DNA from: Aeoliella sp052161615
GTDB lineage: Bacteria > Planctomycetota > Planctomycetia > Pirellulales > Lacipirellulaceae
Direction of reading: 5' to 3'
Length of the DNA stretch: 64,000 nucleotides
NCBI RefSeq assembly: GCF_052161615.1
Contig: NZ_CP197417.1
Location: 5,766,001-5,830,000 of the forward strand
The notes under the pieces were generated by a model. That model did not search any database, was not told the DNA's origin, and saw only the letters and a program-made list of their open reading frames with translations. Position numbers and translations under genes: made by a program. Shown here piece after piece: positions 43,319-52,745 of the stretch; positions within the stretch are counted from its first letter, which is position 1; each line of letters opens with the position of its first letter.

Positions 43319-44011
43319 AAAGGTGTGCCAAACGGCAGACACATGCGATAATAGCAGCTTGTTTCCAAGTAGACGGGCCGCGAGAAGCGAAATGCCCGCC
43401 TGAAGCATGCTTCAGGACGTGACTACGCGGAAATGTCCGTGCGATTACATCCTCCCGGCAGCGTTTCTACTTCGAGTCATCGCACCATGCGGTGGTACCT
43501 TCATCGCCATAGTTTCAGTTCCATTGAGGGGGAGAACCAGCAGGATAGCCGAAGCGGCAAGCTGTGCATGCTGGAACATTAACTAATACCCAGCGGGAGA
43601 GAATCAACTGTGGCCCGGGAGAAGAAGCGATTCTCGCCGTGGACTTTCTTTATTTGAGTAGTATCAACTTCTGCGCTATTCTCTGCTGTCCTGAAACGTC
43701 AGGACGTCATCTGGGTAGAAGTTCTCAAACCGTGCCACGTTCTCGTGGACGAGCTGCTCACGCGGCTTGCATGCGAGACCGGTGGCGTGCATTCCACGGT
43801 TTTGTTTTTGCCTAGCCCCGTTGGCTGGCTTTCTATGGCATTCTTGCCGCCCCGCCCGCGGATACGAAGTCGCACAGTTCGCCTGGTCTTCGAGCCAAGC
43901 CTTTGCTGCTTCCCTTGTATCTCAGGCGGAGTTCATCCCGAGGAGAGCGTTTATTCGCCACCCACAAGTAAGCGAACAAACGCTCTGCTGACTATTTGAA
44001 AGAAGTGAACC
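43319..44011. other. Gene-free stretch with a perfect palindrome
   Basis: Nearly 700 bases without a convincing gene. A perfect 18-bp palindrome CCTGAAGCATGCTTCAGG lies at 43399-43416. The next 60 bases resemble the region at 45005-45040, so this is one copy of a repeated leader. Weak + strand frames near 43564-43999 show no homology or RBS. Confidence 0.5.
43399..43416. repeat. Perfect 18-bp palindrome, leader element copy 1
   Basis: CCTGAAGCATGCTTCAGG is its own reverse complement. Copy 2 at 44986-45004 keeps the arms CCTGAA/TTCAGG around a different 7-base loop. Each is followed by a related sequence with GCGGA and CATCCTCCCG at matching distance. Confidence 0.6.
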
Positions 44012-44839
44012 ATGGATCGTGAAGAAGCAATGGAGGTCACAGACCGAGGTCTGGAAGAACTCATCGCAGCCTTGGAGCAAGGAAAGAGCGAGCGGCTCTT
44101 GGAGCATCTCGCTTTCCAAGCAAAGTTCCATCAATACAGTTTTGGAAACTGCTTGCTCATCGCCATCCAGAAGCCCGATGCGACTTGCGTTGCGGGCTTT
44201 AGTCGCTGGAAGCAGCTTGGCCGCTTTGTCAAGAAAGGGGAGAAGGGGATTCTCATTCTCGCTCCGATGGTCGGCCGGAAAAAAGCCGAAGACCAAGGGG
44301 ACGAGGAAGACTCTGAGCGAAACGTCTTTGGGTTTCGAGCCGTGTACGTCTTTGACGTTTCACAGACCGAAGGCCAAGATCTCCCAGAGTTCGCTCAGAT
44401 TGCTGGCGAACCTGGCGAACGGCTGTCGAGATTGAAGGAATATGTCGCGGAGCGTGGCATCGACCTTCGATACGAAGTATCCCTTGGCGGAGCCGAGGGA
44501 GTTTCCCAGGGAGGGAAGATTGCCCTGCGACTCGGACTCTCGCCAGCGGAGGAGTTCGCCGTCCTGGTGCACGAGCTTGGACACGAACTCTTGCATCGCA
44601 CGGAGCGTCGCAAAGAGACGACGCGACGCGTACGGGAGCTTGAAGCCGAAGCCGTCTCGTATGTCGTTTCGAAGGCAGCGGGGCTTGAGGGCCTAGCTCG
44701 TTCGAACGACTACATTCAGCTTTATACGGGCGACAAGCAACTGCTGCTAGCGTCGCTCTCCCACATCCAACGTGTGGCGAGCGAGATCATTTCCGCCCTC
44801 ATGAGCAGCACCGCTGCAACCGAGTGCCAAATGGCCTGA
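44012..44839 (+). CDS. ArdC-like antirestriction metalloprotein
   Basis: 275 residues. Residues 1-85 form the ArdC N-terminal single-strand-DNA-binding domain (YSFGNCLLIAIQKPDATCVAGFSRW and KKGEKGILILAP). The C-terminal part carries a zincin motif HELGH at 187-191 with a downstream Glu-rich helix (LEAEAVSYVV). ArdC proteins protect incoming plasmid DNA against restriction, partly through their protease-like domain. Position inside the conjugation module and length fit the family. The metal-binding residues are intact. Confidence 0.82.
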   Translation: MDREEAMEVTDRGLEELIAALEQGKSERLLEHLAFQAKFHQYSFGNCLLIAIQKPDATCVAGFSRWKQLGRFVKKGEKGILILAPMVGRKKAEDQGDEEDSERNVFGFRAVYVFDVSQTEGQDLPEFAQIAGEPGERLSRLKEYVAERGIDLRYEVSLGGAEGVSQGGKIALRLGLSPAEEFAVLVHELGHELLHRTERRKETTRRVRELEAEAVSYVVSKAAGLEGLARSNDYIQLYTGDKQLLLASLSHIQRVASEIISALMSSTAATECQMA

Positions 44840-45190
44840 CTGCATCCGTAGGCAAGTGAGGTTCTCAACTTAGGTTTTGATTTGAGGTCGGTTTTTTAGC
44901 ACGCCATCGGCCTCATTCGCAGCCTTTCTCATGGCCACGTGTGTAAGCACGCATTTCCAGGTAGCGAGCTCACTGATTCTTAGCCCCCTGAATGTGTAAT
45001 TCAGGCGAGACTAGGCGGAGAAGCACTTGTTCTGCATCCTCCCGCGGTTCATTTCTTCAGTCGTCCAGGAATAGGCCGTCCGCTGTTGGCGTCAAGGACT
45101 ACTCGCTTCGCTTGCGTTCCTCCTTGACCCCCACAGCTTAGTCCGGCCCCTGTCTCCTCCATGAAGAAATTAACTATGGAGGATTTACAC
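44840..45190. other. Leader region with palindrome copy 2
   Basis: 350 bases without a gene. CCTGAA/TTCAGG arms (44986-45004) are followed by GAGACTAGGCGGAGAAGC and later CATCCTCCCG, matching the order at 43399-43470. The RBS GGAGG of the RadC gene is at 45178-45182. I infer a shared regulatory leader before two accessory genes. Confidence 0.5.
44986..45004. repeat. Palindromic leader element copy 2
   Basis: Arms CCTGAA and TTCAGG around 7 bases, counterpart of 43399-43416. The arm sequence is identical while the loop differs, so the stem seems to be what is conserved. Confidence 0.55.
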
Positions 45191-45790
45191 ATGAAAAGTA
45201 TTCGCAAACAAAGTTCTGCTCGGCACTCAGCGGCTCAACACCGGGAGGCCCTGTCGCAGGAGATCGCAGCCATTCGCAGCGAGCTTTCTGATATCACCGC
45301 GACCCTTCGCCGAACGCCAAGCTGCAGCGCTCCGTACCAGACGCGGTACCTATCAGAATCTGAGGCTGCGCAGTACGAACCTGTATCAACAACACTCTCA
45401 AACGCAAAAGATACCATTCGGTTTTGCCAAGAACACTTTCAATCGCTTATTCACCGTGGCATACAAGAAGAGATGCACGTTCTCACGCTTAACGGAAACA
45501 ACCGCGTGATTCGGAGCCACCAGGTCACCGTTGGCCTCCTCAACACCACGCAGGTTCATGCCCGAGAGATATTTCGGCCCGCCATCCTTGATGCCGCCGC
45601 GAGTATCATGCTTGTGCATAACCATCCGTCAGGAAATCCTAAACCTAGCCCGGAAGACTTAAAGGTCACAGAGAACATCGAAGCAGCAGGAAAGCTTATC
45701 GGCATCAAGCTGCTTGACCATATCGTGGTCGCAAGGGATGGGTGCACCAGTGTCATTGAATTCCGCGAGATTCGGCCTCTAATAGGCTAG
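45191..45790 (+). CDS. RadC-family JAB/MPN protein
   Basis: 199 residues from ATG 45191, with GGAGG 8 nt upstream; an in-frame ATG at 45161 is possible but less good. The C-terminal JAMM motif is HNHPSGNPKPSPED at 143-156 (H143, H145, D156). RadC-type proteins are common on mobile elements and may act on DNA or help against host defences; their function is still unclear. It has an N-terminal helical extension. It lies with ArdC in the conjugation module. Confidence 0.85.
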   Translation: MKSIRKQSSARHSAAQHREALSQEIAAIRSELSDITATLRRTPSCSAPYQTRYLSESEAAQYEPVSTTLSNAKDTIRFCQEHFQSLIHRGIQEEMHVLTLNGNNRVIRSHQVTVGLLNTTQVHAREIFRPAILDAAASIMLVHNHPSGNPKPSPEDLKVTENIEAAGKLIGIKLLDHIVVARDGCTSVIEFREIRPLIG

Positions 45791-45973
45791 TAGCTGAAAT
45801 ACGGCCGCCAGATGTGCGTCCTAACGCCCTGAAGCGAGTAGGTGCGACCCCAAACACCTGGCCAAGAGCAGGTCTTCAAATCGCGTCCAAAGCGTCGGCT
45901 GGCTAGGCGTTGCCTCTGCACGACTGCTAGGATGTGCTGTTGTTTTGCCTCACTTTGCTCTGGTATCCGTGTC

Positions 45974-46774
45974 ATGAATTCACAAGCCGTGGTCTACAAT
46001 GTGAAATGCGATAAAATCCCGCTACTAGCGTCTATGGGCTTCGACCTAGAAAACGATATCCTAAGTCTCGACCCGTCTGACCCGACCTGCTACGCGTGGG
46101 ACATTGCTGCTGACATCAACGACTACTCAAGCATTGAGAAGTTCGCTGGCGAGGTGGTATCCGCATCGCGTATCGCAGAGAAAAACCCAAATGCTCGTTT
46201 CTGGGAGGAAATGGTCCGCGGCCTTTTCAGCGCCGTTATAATTTCGCTCCGAAATCGGGCCCTCGCCAGTGGTGAGGAGCCGACATGGACGCTTCGTGAT
46301 CTGATCCGAGCCCTCGCAACTCCCGAATCGATCGCCGACATCCTAGAGCACCACGACAAGGGCGAACGCGTCCGTACTCTGTTCGTCGATGGTCTTTCGG
46401 ATGCGATGAGTAGGAGCATGCTTATGACCGCTCAATTATCCATCCAAAGGCTTGCAGTGGTGGAAGAACTCTGGTCGGCGGCAAATGAAGGGGGACGCAC
46501 CATCAGCGTGAGAAACTGGCTAGATAGCTGTGAGCGTTCCGTTCTTGTACTGCCGCAAGAGAACGTGGAGATAGCCTACAGGCCGCTAAATAGGGCTCTT
46601 CTAGAGGTCCTCACCCGCCTCCTTTTCGAGGAGACTAACGATCGGCCCCGAAATCGATACTTCTTCCTAGAAGACGTTGGCCAGGCAGATCGGTTCGACG
46701 GGTTTGAACAACTTATGGCGTATGGTCGCTCGCGTGCAATCACCGCCGTACTCGACACCGCATCCAAGCAGTGA
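45974..46774 (+). pseudogene. Truncated paralogue of the coupling ATPase
   Basis: 266 codons from ATG 45974. It aligns with the middle of the ATPase at 39881-43318: QAVVYNVKCDK matches QAVVYNAKSEY, then YAWDIAADINDYSSIEKF against YAWDVAADINDYESIQKF, then EEPTWTLRDLIRALA and ending near GFEQLMAYGRS. The P-loop half and the C-terminal end are missing, and Walker B has become LEDVGQ instead of IDEFGQ. ATP hydrolysis is therefore unlikely. It could be a decayed duplicate or a small regulator of the main coupling ATPase. The next gene is convergent. Confidence 0.7.
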
Positions 46775-46794
46775 GCAAAACCGGAGACTATTGG

Positions 46795-47892
46795 CTAGAT
46801 CGGCACGTCGTGACTGGCCGACTCCTTTGTCGTCCTTCTTCGCTTGTCATAGACCTGCGTTGTCGTGACGTGGCGGTGCCCCAGTAGCTCCTGGACTTTT
46901 CGAATATCGACAGACGCTTCGAGCAGGAGCGTGGCGGTTGTCGCCCGTAGCGAGTGCGGTGAGTACAGGCACCGCCTCCGGCCGTTCTCTTCAGTTCGCA
47001 TCGAACCAGACAGCTGCTGTAAGTATTTCATGATGAGCATGTACATCGCCGTCTCAGTCATGTGTCGACTGGCAAGACTTCGGCTGCGAGGTCCACTCCG
47101 CGGTCGGAAGAGGGGCCCTGATTCAATTCCGGCTTTCTTGCAGTACTCGCCGATCGCTTCGGCCGCCGCGAAGTGAATTCCAATCGTACGACGCTTGTCG
47201 CCCTTCTCTGCCACCCGTATGGTGGCCTCATCACCTTCAACGTGAAAGTCTTGCACGCGAACGCGGCACACGGTACCGAGTCGAACGCCAGCGTAAAGGC
47301 AGAACCTCAAGATCGCTCGATCGCGGAACGCGATGAGATCGTCACCCTGAGGCAGTCCCATCAGCTGCCTGGCCCGCGTGGCGGTAAGGGCTTTGGTCTC
47401 GTCGACCGGATCCTGAGATGCTCGGCCGATGAACTGGGCGTGGGCGGGGTTTGGTACGACGATCGGGAGCCGCATCTCGGCCGCGACGGCTTGGAGGTAC
47501 TTGTAGAAGCTCGAAACGGATGAAATCCGACGAATGATGGTTTTGGGTGCCAAGCCAGCCTTTTCGAGGCTATCCCGCCAGTTCATGACATCGGCCACCG
47601 AGACCGCCAGCATTTCAGTTGATTCCTTGGGCCAATCAAGCTTCAGATACGTGATCAGGGCTTCGACATCCTGGCGGTAGGCACGCTGCGTATGCGGGCT
47701 CGGCCGTCGCTTGACCCAGGCTTCAAAGATCGCCCCGACGGAGAAGTAAAACCGCTCGACGCGGCGTTCCATTGCTTTGGTCGATTGGCCAGCAAGGATT
47801 GGCGGCATGCGGTCCGGGTCGAGCTCAGCACCAGGGACAATGAGCGATCCTGCGTCAATCATCTGTGCCATCTCCTTTTGCTCATCCGCCAT
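46795..47892 (-). CDS. Second tyrosine recombinase
   Basis: 365 residues. The SAM-like N-terminal domain (about 50-140: SPHTQRAYRQDVEALITYL) leads to the catalytic domain with R204 (YAGVRLGTV), H313 and R316 (HSLRATTATLLLEA), H339 (LLGHRHVTTTQVY) and Tyr348. It has the short XerD-like layout. It converges on the truncated ATPase gene. No attachment site or excisionase is visible beside it. It could be the integrase of the second element or a free recombinase. Confidence 0.85.
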   Translation of the reverse strand: MADEQKEMAQMIDAGSLIVPGAELDPDRMPPILAGQSTKAMERRVERFYFSVGAIFEAWVKRRPSPHTQRAYRQDVEALITYLKLDWPKESTEMLAVSVADVMNWRDSLEKAGLAPKTIIRRISSVSSFYKYLQAVAAEMRLPIVVPNPAHAQFIGRASQDPVDETKALTATRARQLMGLPQGDDLIAFRDRAILRFCLYAGVRLGTVCRVRVQDFHVEGDEATIRVAEKGDKRRTIGIHFAAAEAIGEYCKKAGIESGPLFRPRSGPRSRSLASRHMTETAMYMLIMKYLQQLSGSMRTEENGRRRCLYSPHSLRATTATLLLEASVDIRKVQELLGHRHVTTTQVYDKRRRTTKESASHDVPI

Positions 47893-48140
47893 AACTTCGT
47901 CCGCTTCATGTCATCCCAGCCCGGATTTTGCATCCAGATCCTGGGTCCCGGCGTCCAATCTGGGTTCTGAGGGGGCATCCCCTACCCATTTATCGACCCG
48001 ACGTTGATTACGATAACAGATTTTATCATAAGTAAGCAAGGATCAAAAAAACCGGCAGGGGGCCGCCGCTGAACCGTGCTTTTGACCCGGAGCAACCCTG
48101 AGTGCTATCTTGTCGCTTACACCAACCGATGGGCACCGCC

Positions 48141-49424
48141 ATGAGTAACCACATTATTGACCAGGTCGTCCGCGCGACAGACGGCGAACTTATTTCTGCA
48201 CTCGTGGATATTGCCTCGTCACCCGCGGCAGGTGACTACGTGACCAAAATACGTCTCACTCCTAACGAAGGTGAGGCAATAGAGTTTGGCCGTAGCGAGT
48301 GGAACTCAGAGCAACTACGCGAACTTTCTACCAAGCGAAGCAGAGTCATTAGGATTGGGCAGCTTCTTGTATCTGGTGACCAAGCCCTGCTTGACGTTCG
48401 CCGCGATCTTCGTAACCAGGATAACAAAAGCCAGCTCTTTGACACGCTCAATCTCTATCAGCAGCACTGTCCCGGCAACGCGAATGCCTTCATCAACTTC
48501 GCGGATGTGGCCCAATCCCGCCTTCGATCCAGCACTTCTGCCGACATTGGCTCGCTACTGGGGCCCGACGTTCAGAAGCACTTTGAGGCTCGTGAGCACG
48601 CCCTAAACAGGCTCGAATCTCTGGTTATTGAGCAAAACAAGCAGCTGGATGAGCAGCGAATGCAGTTGGATGCTCAATATACAGAACGTGTCACCGCGCT
48701 CGAAGAAAGACACGATGCCCGACTTAAGGAACTTGAAGCCGATTATAACACACGACAGGCCCAGCTCGACGAACAGGAGAATACACTTGCTGCTCGCACA
48801 AAAGCGATCGACGACCGGGCAGCAACTCATGCACGTCGCGATGATCGGAAGGAGCTGCTGAAAGCACTCACAGAAGAGAATCGCCTAGCGCTGAGCTCGG
48901 AAACTTCTTCAAGACGTCTTGCGGTATGCATTGCTTACCTTAGTCTGCTGGTATTCTTCGCCGCGATAACGATAGTTTTGTTCTACCAAGCGGGGACCAA
49001 CGATTGGGTTCTGATTGCGTCGCGTTCTGGTGCAACTATCGGCACTATCGTGACAGCGGGGTTCTTCATCAGGTGGCTGAATCTATTTGCAACAAAGTCG
49101 GCGGCCGAAGATTTTAAACTTAAGCAACTGCAATTAGATGTTCAGCGTGCCAGCTGGCTCGTTGAACTCTATTTTGAATCCCTTACGGCCGGTGGCAACG
49201 CGGAACTTCCGGACGAACTATTAAGTCGGCTCAGCAGAAATCTTTTCTCTTCAGAAGAGCCGGAGCATGAAGCTGTTACAGCTACTGATGCATTAGCATC
49301 AGCTCTCCTTAATTCCGCCGGTAAGCTCCGCCTAAACATTGCGGGCAATGAGGTCGAGTTCTCAAGGGGCGATCTCCGGAAGCTACTTAGGCAAAAGATC
49401 GTGTCGACAGAACACGACGGCTGA
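48141..49424 (+). CDS. Coiled-coil protein with two membrane segments
   Basis: About 427 residues from ATG 48141 (alternative start at 48102). A soluble N-terminal part (1-140) precedes a long coiled coil (about 150-260: EQNKQLDEQRMQLDAQY, DEQENTLAARTKAIDD). Two adjacent hydrophobic segments follow at about 275-295 (AVCIAYLSLLVFFAAITIVLF) and 305-330. The C-terminal 120 residues are helical. Unrecognised. A coiled coil before a membrane hairpin next to a defence island is compatible with a membrane effector or sensor, but no motif supports this directly. Confidence 0.6.
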   Translation: MSNHIIDQVVRATDGELISALVDIASSPAAGDYVTKIRLTPNEGEAIEFGRSEWNSEQLRELSTKRSRVIRIGQLLVSGDQALLDVRRDLRNQDNKSQLFDTLNLYQQHCPGNANAFINFADVAQSRLRSSTSADIGSLLGPDVQKHFEAREHALNRLESLVIEQNKQLDEQRMQLDAQYTERVTALEERHDARLKELEADYNTRQAQLDEQENTLAARTKAIDDRAATHARRDDRKELLKALTEENRLALSSETSSRRLAVCIAYLSLLVFFAAITIVLFYQAGTNDWVLIASRSGATIGTIVTAGFFIRWLNLFATKSAAEDFKLKQLQLDVQRASWLVELYFESLTAGGNAELPDELLSRLSRNLFSSEEPEHEAVTATDALASALLNSAGKLRLNIAGNEVEFSRGDLRKLLRQKIVSTEHDG

Positions 49425-49511
49425 TCGCATGCAGTTATTTGCCACGCAAATAGTAAAGTAGTAAACTGATTACCAAACCGCCGCCACTCGCGGAAAAGGA
49501 TAGTTAGCGTC

Positions 49512-49904
49512 ATGGCTGTTCACCCGTTTTCCGATGAACTGAGAACTCTCGCCTTCCGCATGAGAGCACTCGAAGACCAGATAGCCGCCGGGGAAGAGTA
49601 TCTTCACCGGGCGGACCTGTTCTACAACAGGCGTTCTGATGACAATCCTCCTCGCCCCTTCCCATGGGACCACTGGGAGCAATGGGCTCGCGAAGATGGC
49701 CTGTCTGCTACGCTCGCTGAATTGGGGGCAGCAGTTATCTGTGCTGCTCACATCGATGATTGGACGGATCAGCTCCGGGCTGAATGTGGTTGGCACGATG
49801 CCGGTCGCGGCATGATTGGCCTCGCCCAGCAGGATCCGGAGCGGGCTCGCGTTCGGTGGAGCTACTTGCTCGAATCGAAAGGCGACTTCCACGCGACCGA
49901 ATAA
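49512..49904 (+). CDS. Hypothetical protein, 130 residues
   Basis: From ATG 49512. Soluble, with LRTLAFRMRALEDQIAAGEE and an aromatic middle (PFPWDHWEQWAREDGL) followed by WTDQLRAECGWHDAGRGMIGL. Unrecognised. It follows the membrane protein in the same direction with about 90 nt between. Confidence 0.5.
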   Translation: MAVHPFSDELRTLAFRMRALEDQIAAGEEYLHRADLFYNRRSDDNPPRPFPWDHWEQWAREDGLSATLAELGAAVICAAHIDDWTDQLRAECGWHDAGRGMIGLAQQDPERARVRWSYLLESKGDFHATE

Positions 49905-49919
49905 CCCGCTCGGGTAGAT

Positions 49920-50633
49920 TTACTTGGCAACCGCAGCCGCTTGAAGAAAGTATTCTCGTGGCATGCCACGAGCATTCGGATGCTTTAGAACCACGTAGGT
50001 CGTCCTGCCGAGTCGCCCCCGCCAGTAGCCATCCTCTACTGCTGTGAGACCCACTCCCGCAACTTCTTGCCAAGCGTCCAACAACCCACCACTTGTCCCA
50101 TAAAAGAAGACCCTCTGGGGTTGGTACCGCTCAATCGCCGCTCGCAGCAGAGCAATCCGCTTCGGCCGAACGGCACGGTGGTAGGACTGAAGGTCCGACA
50201 AGTAAGGCAACGTGTCCGATAACCCGTCGTAAAACCAGCTTCCGATTGTCGGTTTGGGAAGTGGCATCAGCTCGGTAAGAAGTGTGGTTCCATCACGTCG
50301 CCCCAGCTGATGACGCTGGTACTCGCGGATGGCCTTGGAATCTGGCGTCTGTCCGTCCAGAACTAGGGCGATTTCAATGAGCCGCCGCCACGTAAATTGG
50401 GGCCTGGCATTCTCCGTAAAGTGCTCTGTAACGCCCAGAAGCCGGTGGAAATCGTAAAGGTCCACAACCGGCTCTTCACCCAGCTCACGCCATACACTCA
50501 CTCGCCGCATTAGGTCGTCAACGCTCTTGGCACCTGCTTCTTCAGGACCAACGAACCAGGTTGTCGACGCATCGGCTCCGTAACCAATAAACGTCTCGAT
50601 AAATGCCGGCAGGTCGATTGTGAAATTATTCAT
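49920..50633 (-). CDS. Possible uracil-DNA-glycosylase-superfamily protein
   Basis: About 237 residues from ATG 50633, with a longer frame upstream lacking a good start. The N-terminus has TTWFVGPEEAG, resembling the first UDG motif, and the C-terminus has VVLKHPNARGMPREYF, resembling the HPS-type motif of that superfamily; VFFYGTSGGLLDAW lies between. The match is by eye only. If correct, it is a divergent member without the classical water-activating residue being evident. Convergent with the gene at 49512. Confidence 0.4.
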   Translation of the reverse strand: MNNFTIDLPAFIETFIGYGADASTTWFVGPEEAGAKSVDDLMRRVSVWRELGEEPVVDLYDFHRLLGVTEHFTENARPQFTWRRLIEIALVLDGQTPDSKAIREYQRHQLGRRDGTTLLTELMPLPKPTIGSWFYDGLSDTLPYLSDLQSYHRAVRPKRIALLRAAIERYQPQRVFFYGTSGGLLDAWQEVAGVGLTAVEDGYWRGRLGRTTYVVLKHPNARGMPREYFLQAAAVAK

Positions 50634-50934
50634 GCATCTACTATAGCCGAGGTATCGCCAGGCACACAAAAAAGGCCTCGATTCGCATCGTGTGCTTCCT
50701 CAGGTGCCCTCGAGTATCCCTGTTACTTACTACCATTAGTGACACATACAGCCCCTCTAATCCTGTGAGCCACTCTCCTTGCTTATCTTCTTGAATCCGA
50801 CGGCGACTTTCACTGGTGCGACTAGAGACAACTAGAATCTCTATTTCGGCCCACAAAGGGTGCTAATTAATATGCTGCGTGACACACGCTAATGGCGGCT
50901 CCGCGTCCATGTCTTTAGTCTGCATCGTTCCGTT

Positions 50935-51918
50935 CTATTGATTCCGTGTTCGATAATTGGCGATGCTGGTCTCGATCTCGCTTCTCGTCAGGCCACGGAC
51001 GAACGCAATGAGTTGCGGAGAATACTGTGACGACCCGCCATGTTCTGGTTTCCAATAATATTGAGGGTTATCTTTAATATCGTAATGCCAAACGATGGCT
51101 TGAAACGCATACGAAGTAAAGCGAACACCTTTTAGCTCAGGGCCAATTTCTGCCAGCACATGTCTTTGTAGTTTCGGATGGGACTTGTTCGGGTCGACTT
51201 TTCGATCAACCAACAAGATCCCTTCGGGCGATTCGGTTTGCACACCAGCTACCACGTCAGCGGACGTGATTTTTTTCGTTGATTGGAGGCTCACTGAAAA
51301 CACGGTCAGAAAGCGACCGGTGTCGGCACCAGACTTCTCAAGACTCTCGGTTGTTTCAGAGATAAGATGGAGATACGCAGACAGGAATTTGTTATCAGAA
51401 TTTGCGTTGGATCGCAGAAAGGCAATTGGATCGGGCGGTGCCCGAAACGAAAGTGGCATAAGGCTGAGGTTAACCTCCTCAGCGATGTCCTGATTGAAGC
51501 ACGCGATAAAGATGTCTCGGAAATTAATAATTGCGGTCTGGGAAAGACCGTACATCAAAACCCCCAATCCCGGTTCATTGTAAAAATGGACCGCGTTGTT
51601 TCGGTAGTCAATCAGCGAATTAAGGTTGGCAGCAACGGGGGCATACGGAACAGTCGTTGGAAAAAGCGGCTTTGCAGCGTTTAGTGCGTCACGAAGCGAA
51701 AGGGTCAAGTATGGCTTATCCCTTTCCTTGGGGTAGAAGATTCGCACTCTGTTCTTAGAGAGAATCGCCTTAACGCAAAGTTCCCATGCGTTCGCTAGTA
51801 GGATGACGAAGCATTCGTCGCGGTACGCAAGCTGTGGTTTGTTGTAGATTTCAAGCGATGCTAGAAGTGCCGACTTTGCGTTATCTCGTAAGCACCGAAA
51901 CTTGCCAAAAGGATTCAT
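50935..51918 (-). CDS. DUF3644 protein with HEPN-like motif
   Basis: 327 residues. The N-terminal 120 residues fit DUF3644: NAWELCVKAILSKN, then SLIDYRNNAVHFYNE, which contains an R-x4-H motif (R106, H111) as in HEPN ribonucleases. The C-terminal half is less conserved. HEPN proteins of this kind are frequent in defence islands, where they cleave RNA to stop phage growth. No partner nucleotidyltransferase is visible. I infer a standalone defence ribonuclease. Confidence 0.75.
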   Translation of the reverse strand: MNPFGKFRCLRDNAKSALLASLEIYNKPQLAYRDECFVILLANAWELCVKAILSKNRVRIFYPKERDKPYLTLSLRDALNAAKPLFPTTVPYAPVAANLNSLIDYRNNAVHFYNEPGLGVLMYGLSQTAIINFRDIFIACFNQDIAEEVNLSLMPLSFRAPPDPIAFLRSNANSDNKFLSAYLHLISETTESLEKSGADTGRFLTVFSVSLQSTKKITSADVVAGVQTESPEGILLVDRKVDPNKSHPKLQRHVLAEIGPELKGVRFTSYAFQAIVWHYDIKDNPQYYWKPEHGGSSQYSPQLIAFVRGLTRSEIETSIANYRTRNQ

Positions 51919-52250
51919 ATGCAGAAGCTTATTCTAGAGACAGGACGTATGACGACTTGCTGAGACAAATCATTAGCGTAGTTGTCGAGCCAAGTATCGA
52001 TCTCAGCCCTATCATCCGCTATGACAGTGGCGAGAAGCGTGTCCGAGAAACCATCGGTTCTGCGAACTGTGGTTCCGCATCGCCGACAATTCTCATGGAA
52101 AATGACTGGAGAAGCAGAGCCTATCTACGAAGAAACAAGATAAACCCCTTGAGCTGGGCGGTCTAGGAAGCCCGCGAATTTTACTCTCCAACTCACCTCC
52201 CTTGGGGTCATGGAGCTCGGCAGCTATGCATTATTTTGCTTGGCACTTTC
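51919..52250. other. Stretch with one doubtful + strand ORF
   Basis: 332 bases. A + strand frame to 52166 contains LLRQIISVVVEPSIDLSPII but has no RBS and no recognisable domain; the upstream part overlaps the DUF3644 gene. I see no hairpin or repeat. Probably promoter region for the DUF3644 gene plus decayed sequence. Confidence 0.35.
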
Positions 52251-52640
52251 TTAACCCAGCCGCGGAATGTCCCGGCCGAGTTTCTGGCAAAGAGCGACAG
52301 CAACACGAACGCTCTGTTCCTTCGGCAGCCCAAAATAACAGCCCGCCAGGTCCAATTGATTGCCGCCTGCTTCGCACTTGTGGCACTTCCAGGCGTTCTT
52401 GTCGGTGTTCGCGGCGAAGATGGTGCTGGTCGGGGAACTCGACCCATGCACGGGGCAAGGTCCGCGAAGTTCGCTCCCCCGCTCCTTCACCGCCTGCCAC
52501 TTTAAGAGCTGCAGCACGTCGAGCAGACTCACCTCGGCTTTGAGGGCCACAAAATCAATCGGAGCAAGTCGCGAGGAATTGTGTTGCGAATGGTTCTGCA
52601 TCATGGGTCTCACGCTATGTGGGCCTCGATTACTAGTCAA
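52251..52640 (-). CDS. CHC2 zinc-finger protein, primase-like fragment
   Basis: About 129 residues; Met14 (MQNHSQH) is a second possible start. The zinc-binding pattern GPCPVHGSSS ... WKCHKCEAGGN is the CHC2 finger that binds DNA in DnaG primases. LLDVLQLLKW precedes it. The catalytic primase domain is missing, so it is either a standalone zinc-finger protein or the remnant of a primase gene. Short CHC2 proteins of this kind are known in planctomycetes and on mobile elements. Confidence 0.7.
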   Translation of the reverse strand: MTSNRGPHSVRPMMQNHSQHNSSRLAPIDFVALKAEVSLLDVLQLLKWQAVKERGSELRGPCPVHGSSSPTSTIFAANTDKNAWKCHKCEAGGNQLDLAGCYFGLPKEQSVRVAVALCQKLGRDIPRLG

Positions 52641-52705
52641 CTCTTTGAGCCGATATGTCCGGAACCAGAGAAAAGGAGCCCGTCCTCCCCTTCTGCCAGG
52701 ACATT

Positions 52706-52735
52706 AAAAGAGGCCCGCCTCGGTGGAGGCGGGCC
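52706..52735 (-). terminator. Terminator after the zinc-ribbon gene
   Basis: On the complement, a 9-bp GC-only stem (GGCCCGCCT/AGGCGGGCC on the + strand at 52712-52720 and 52727-52735) is followed by TCTTTTA. It ends the transcript of the zinc-ribbon gene at 52746. Confidence 0.8.
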
Positions 52736-52745
52736 CCAGGGAGCG

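Noticed and set aside
51834..52166. Small + strand gene beside DUF3644
   Set aside because: No RBS, half of it is antisense to the DUF3644 gene, and no domain is recognisable.
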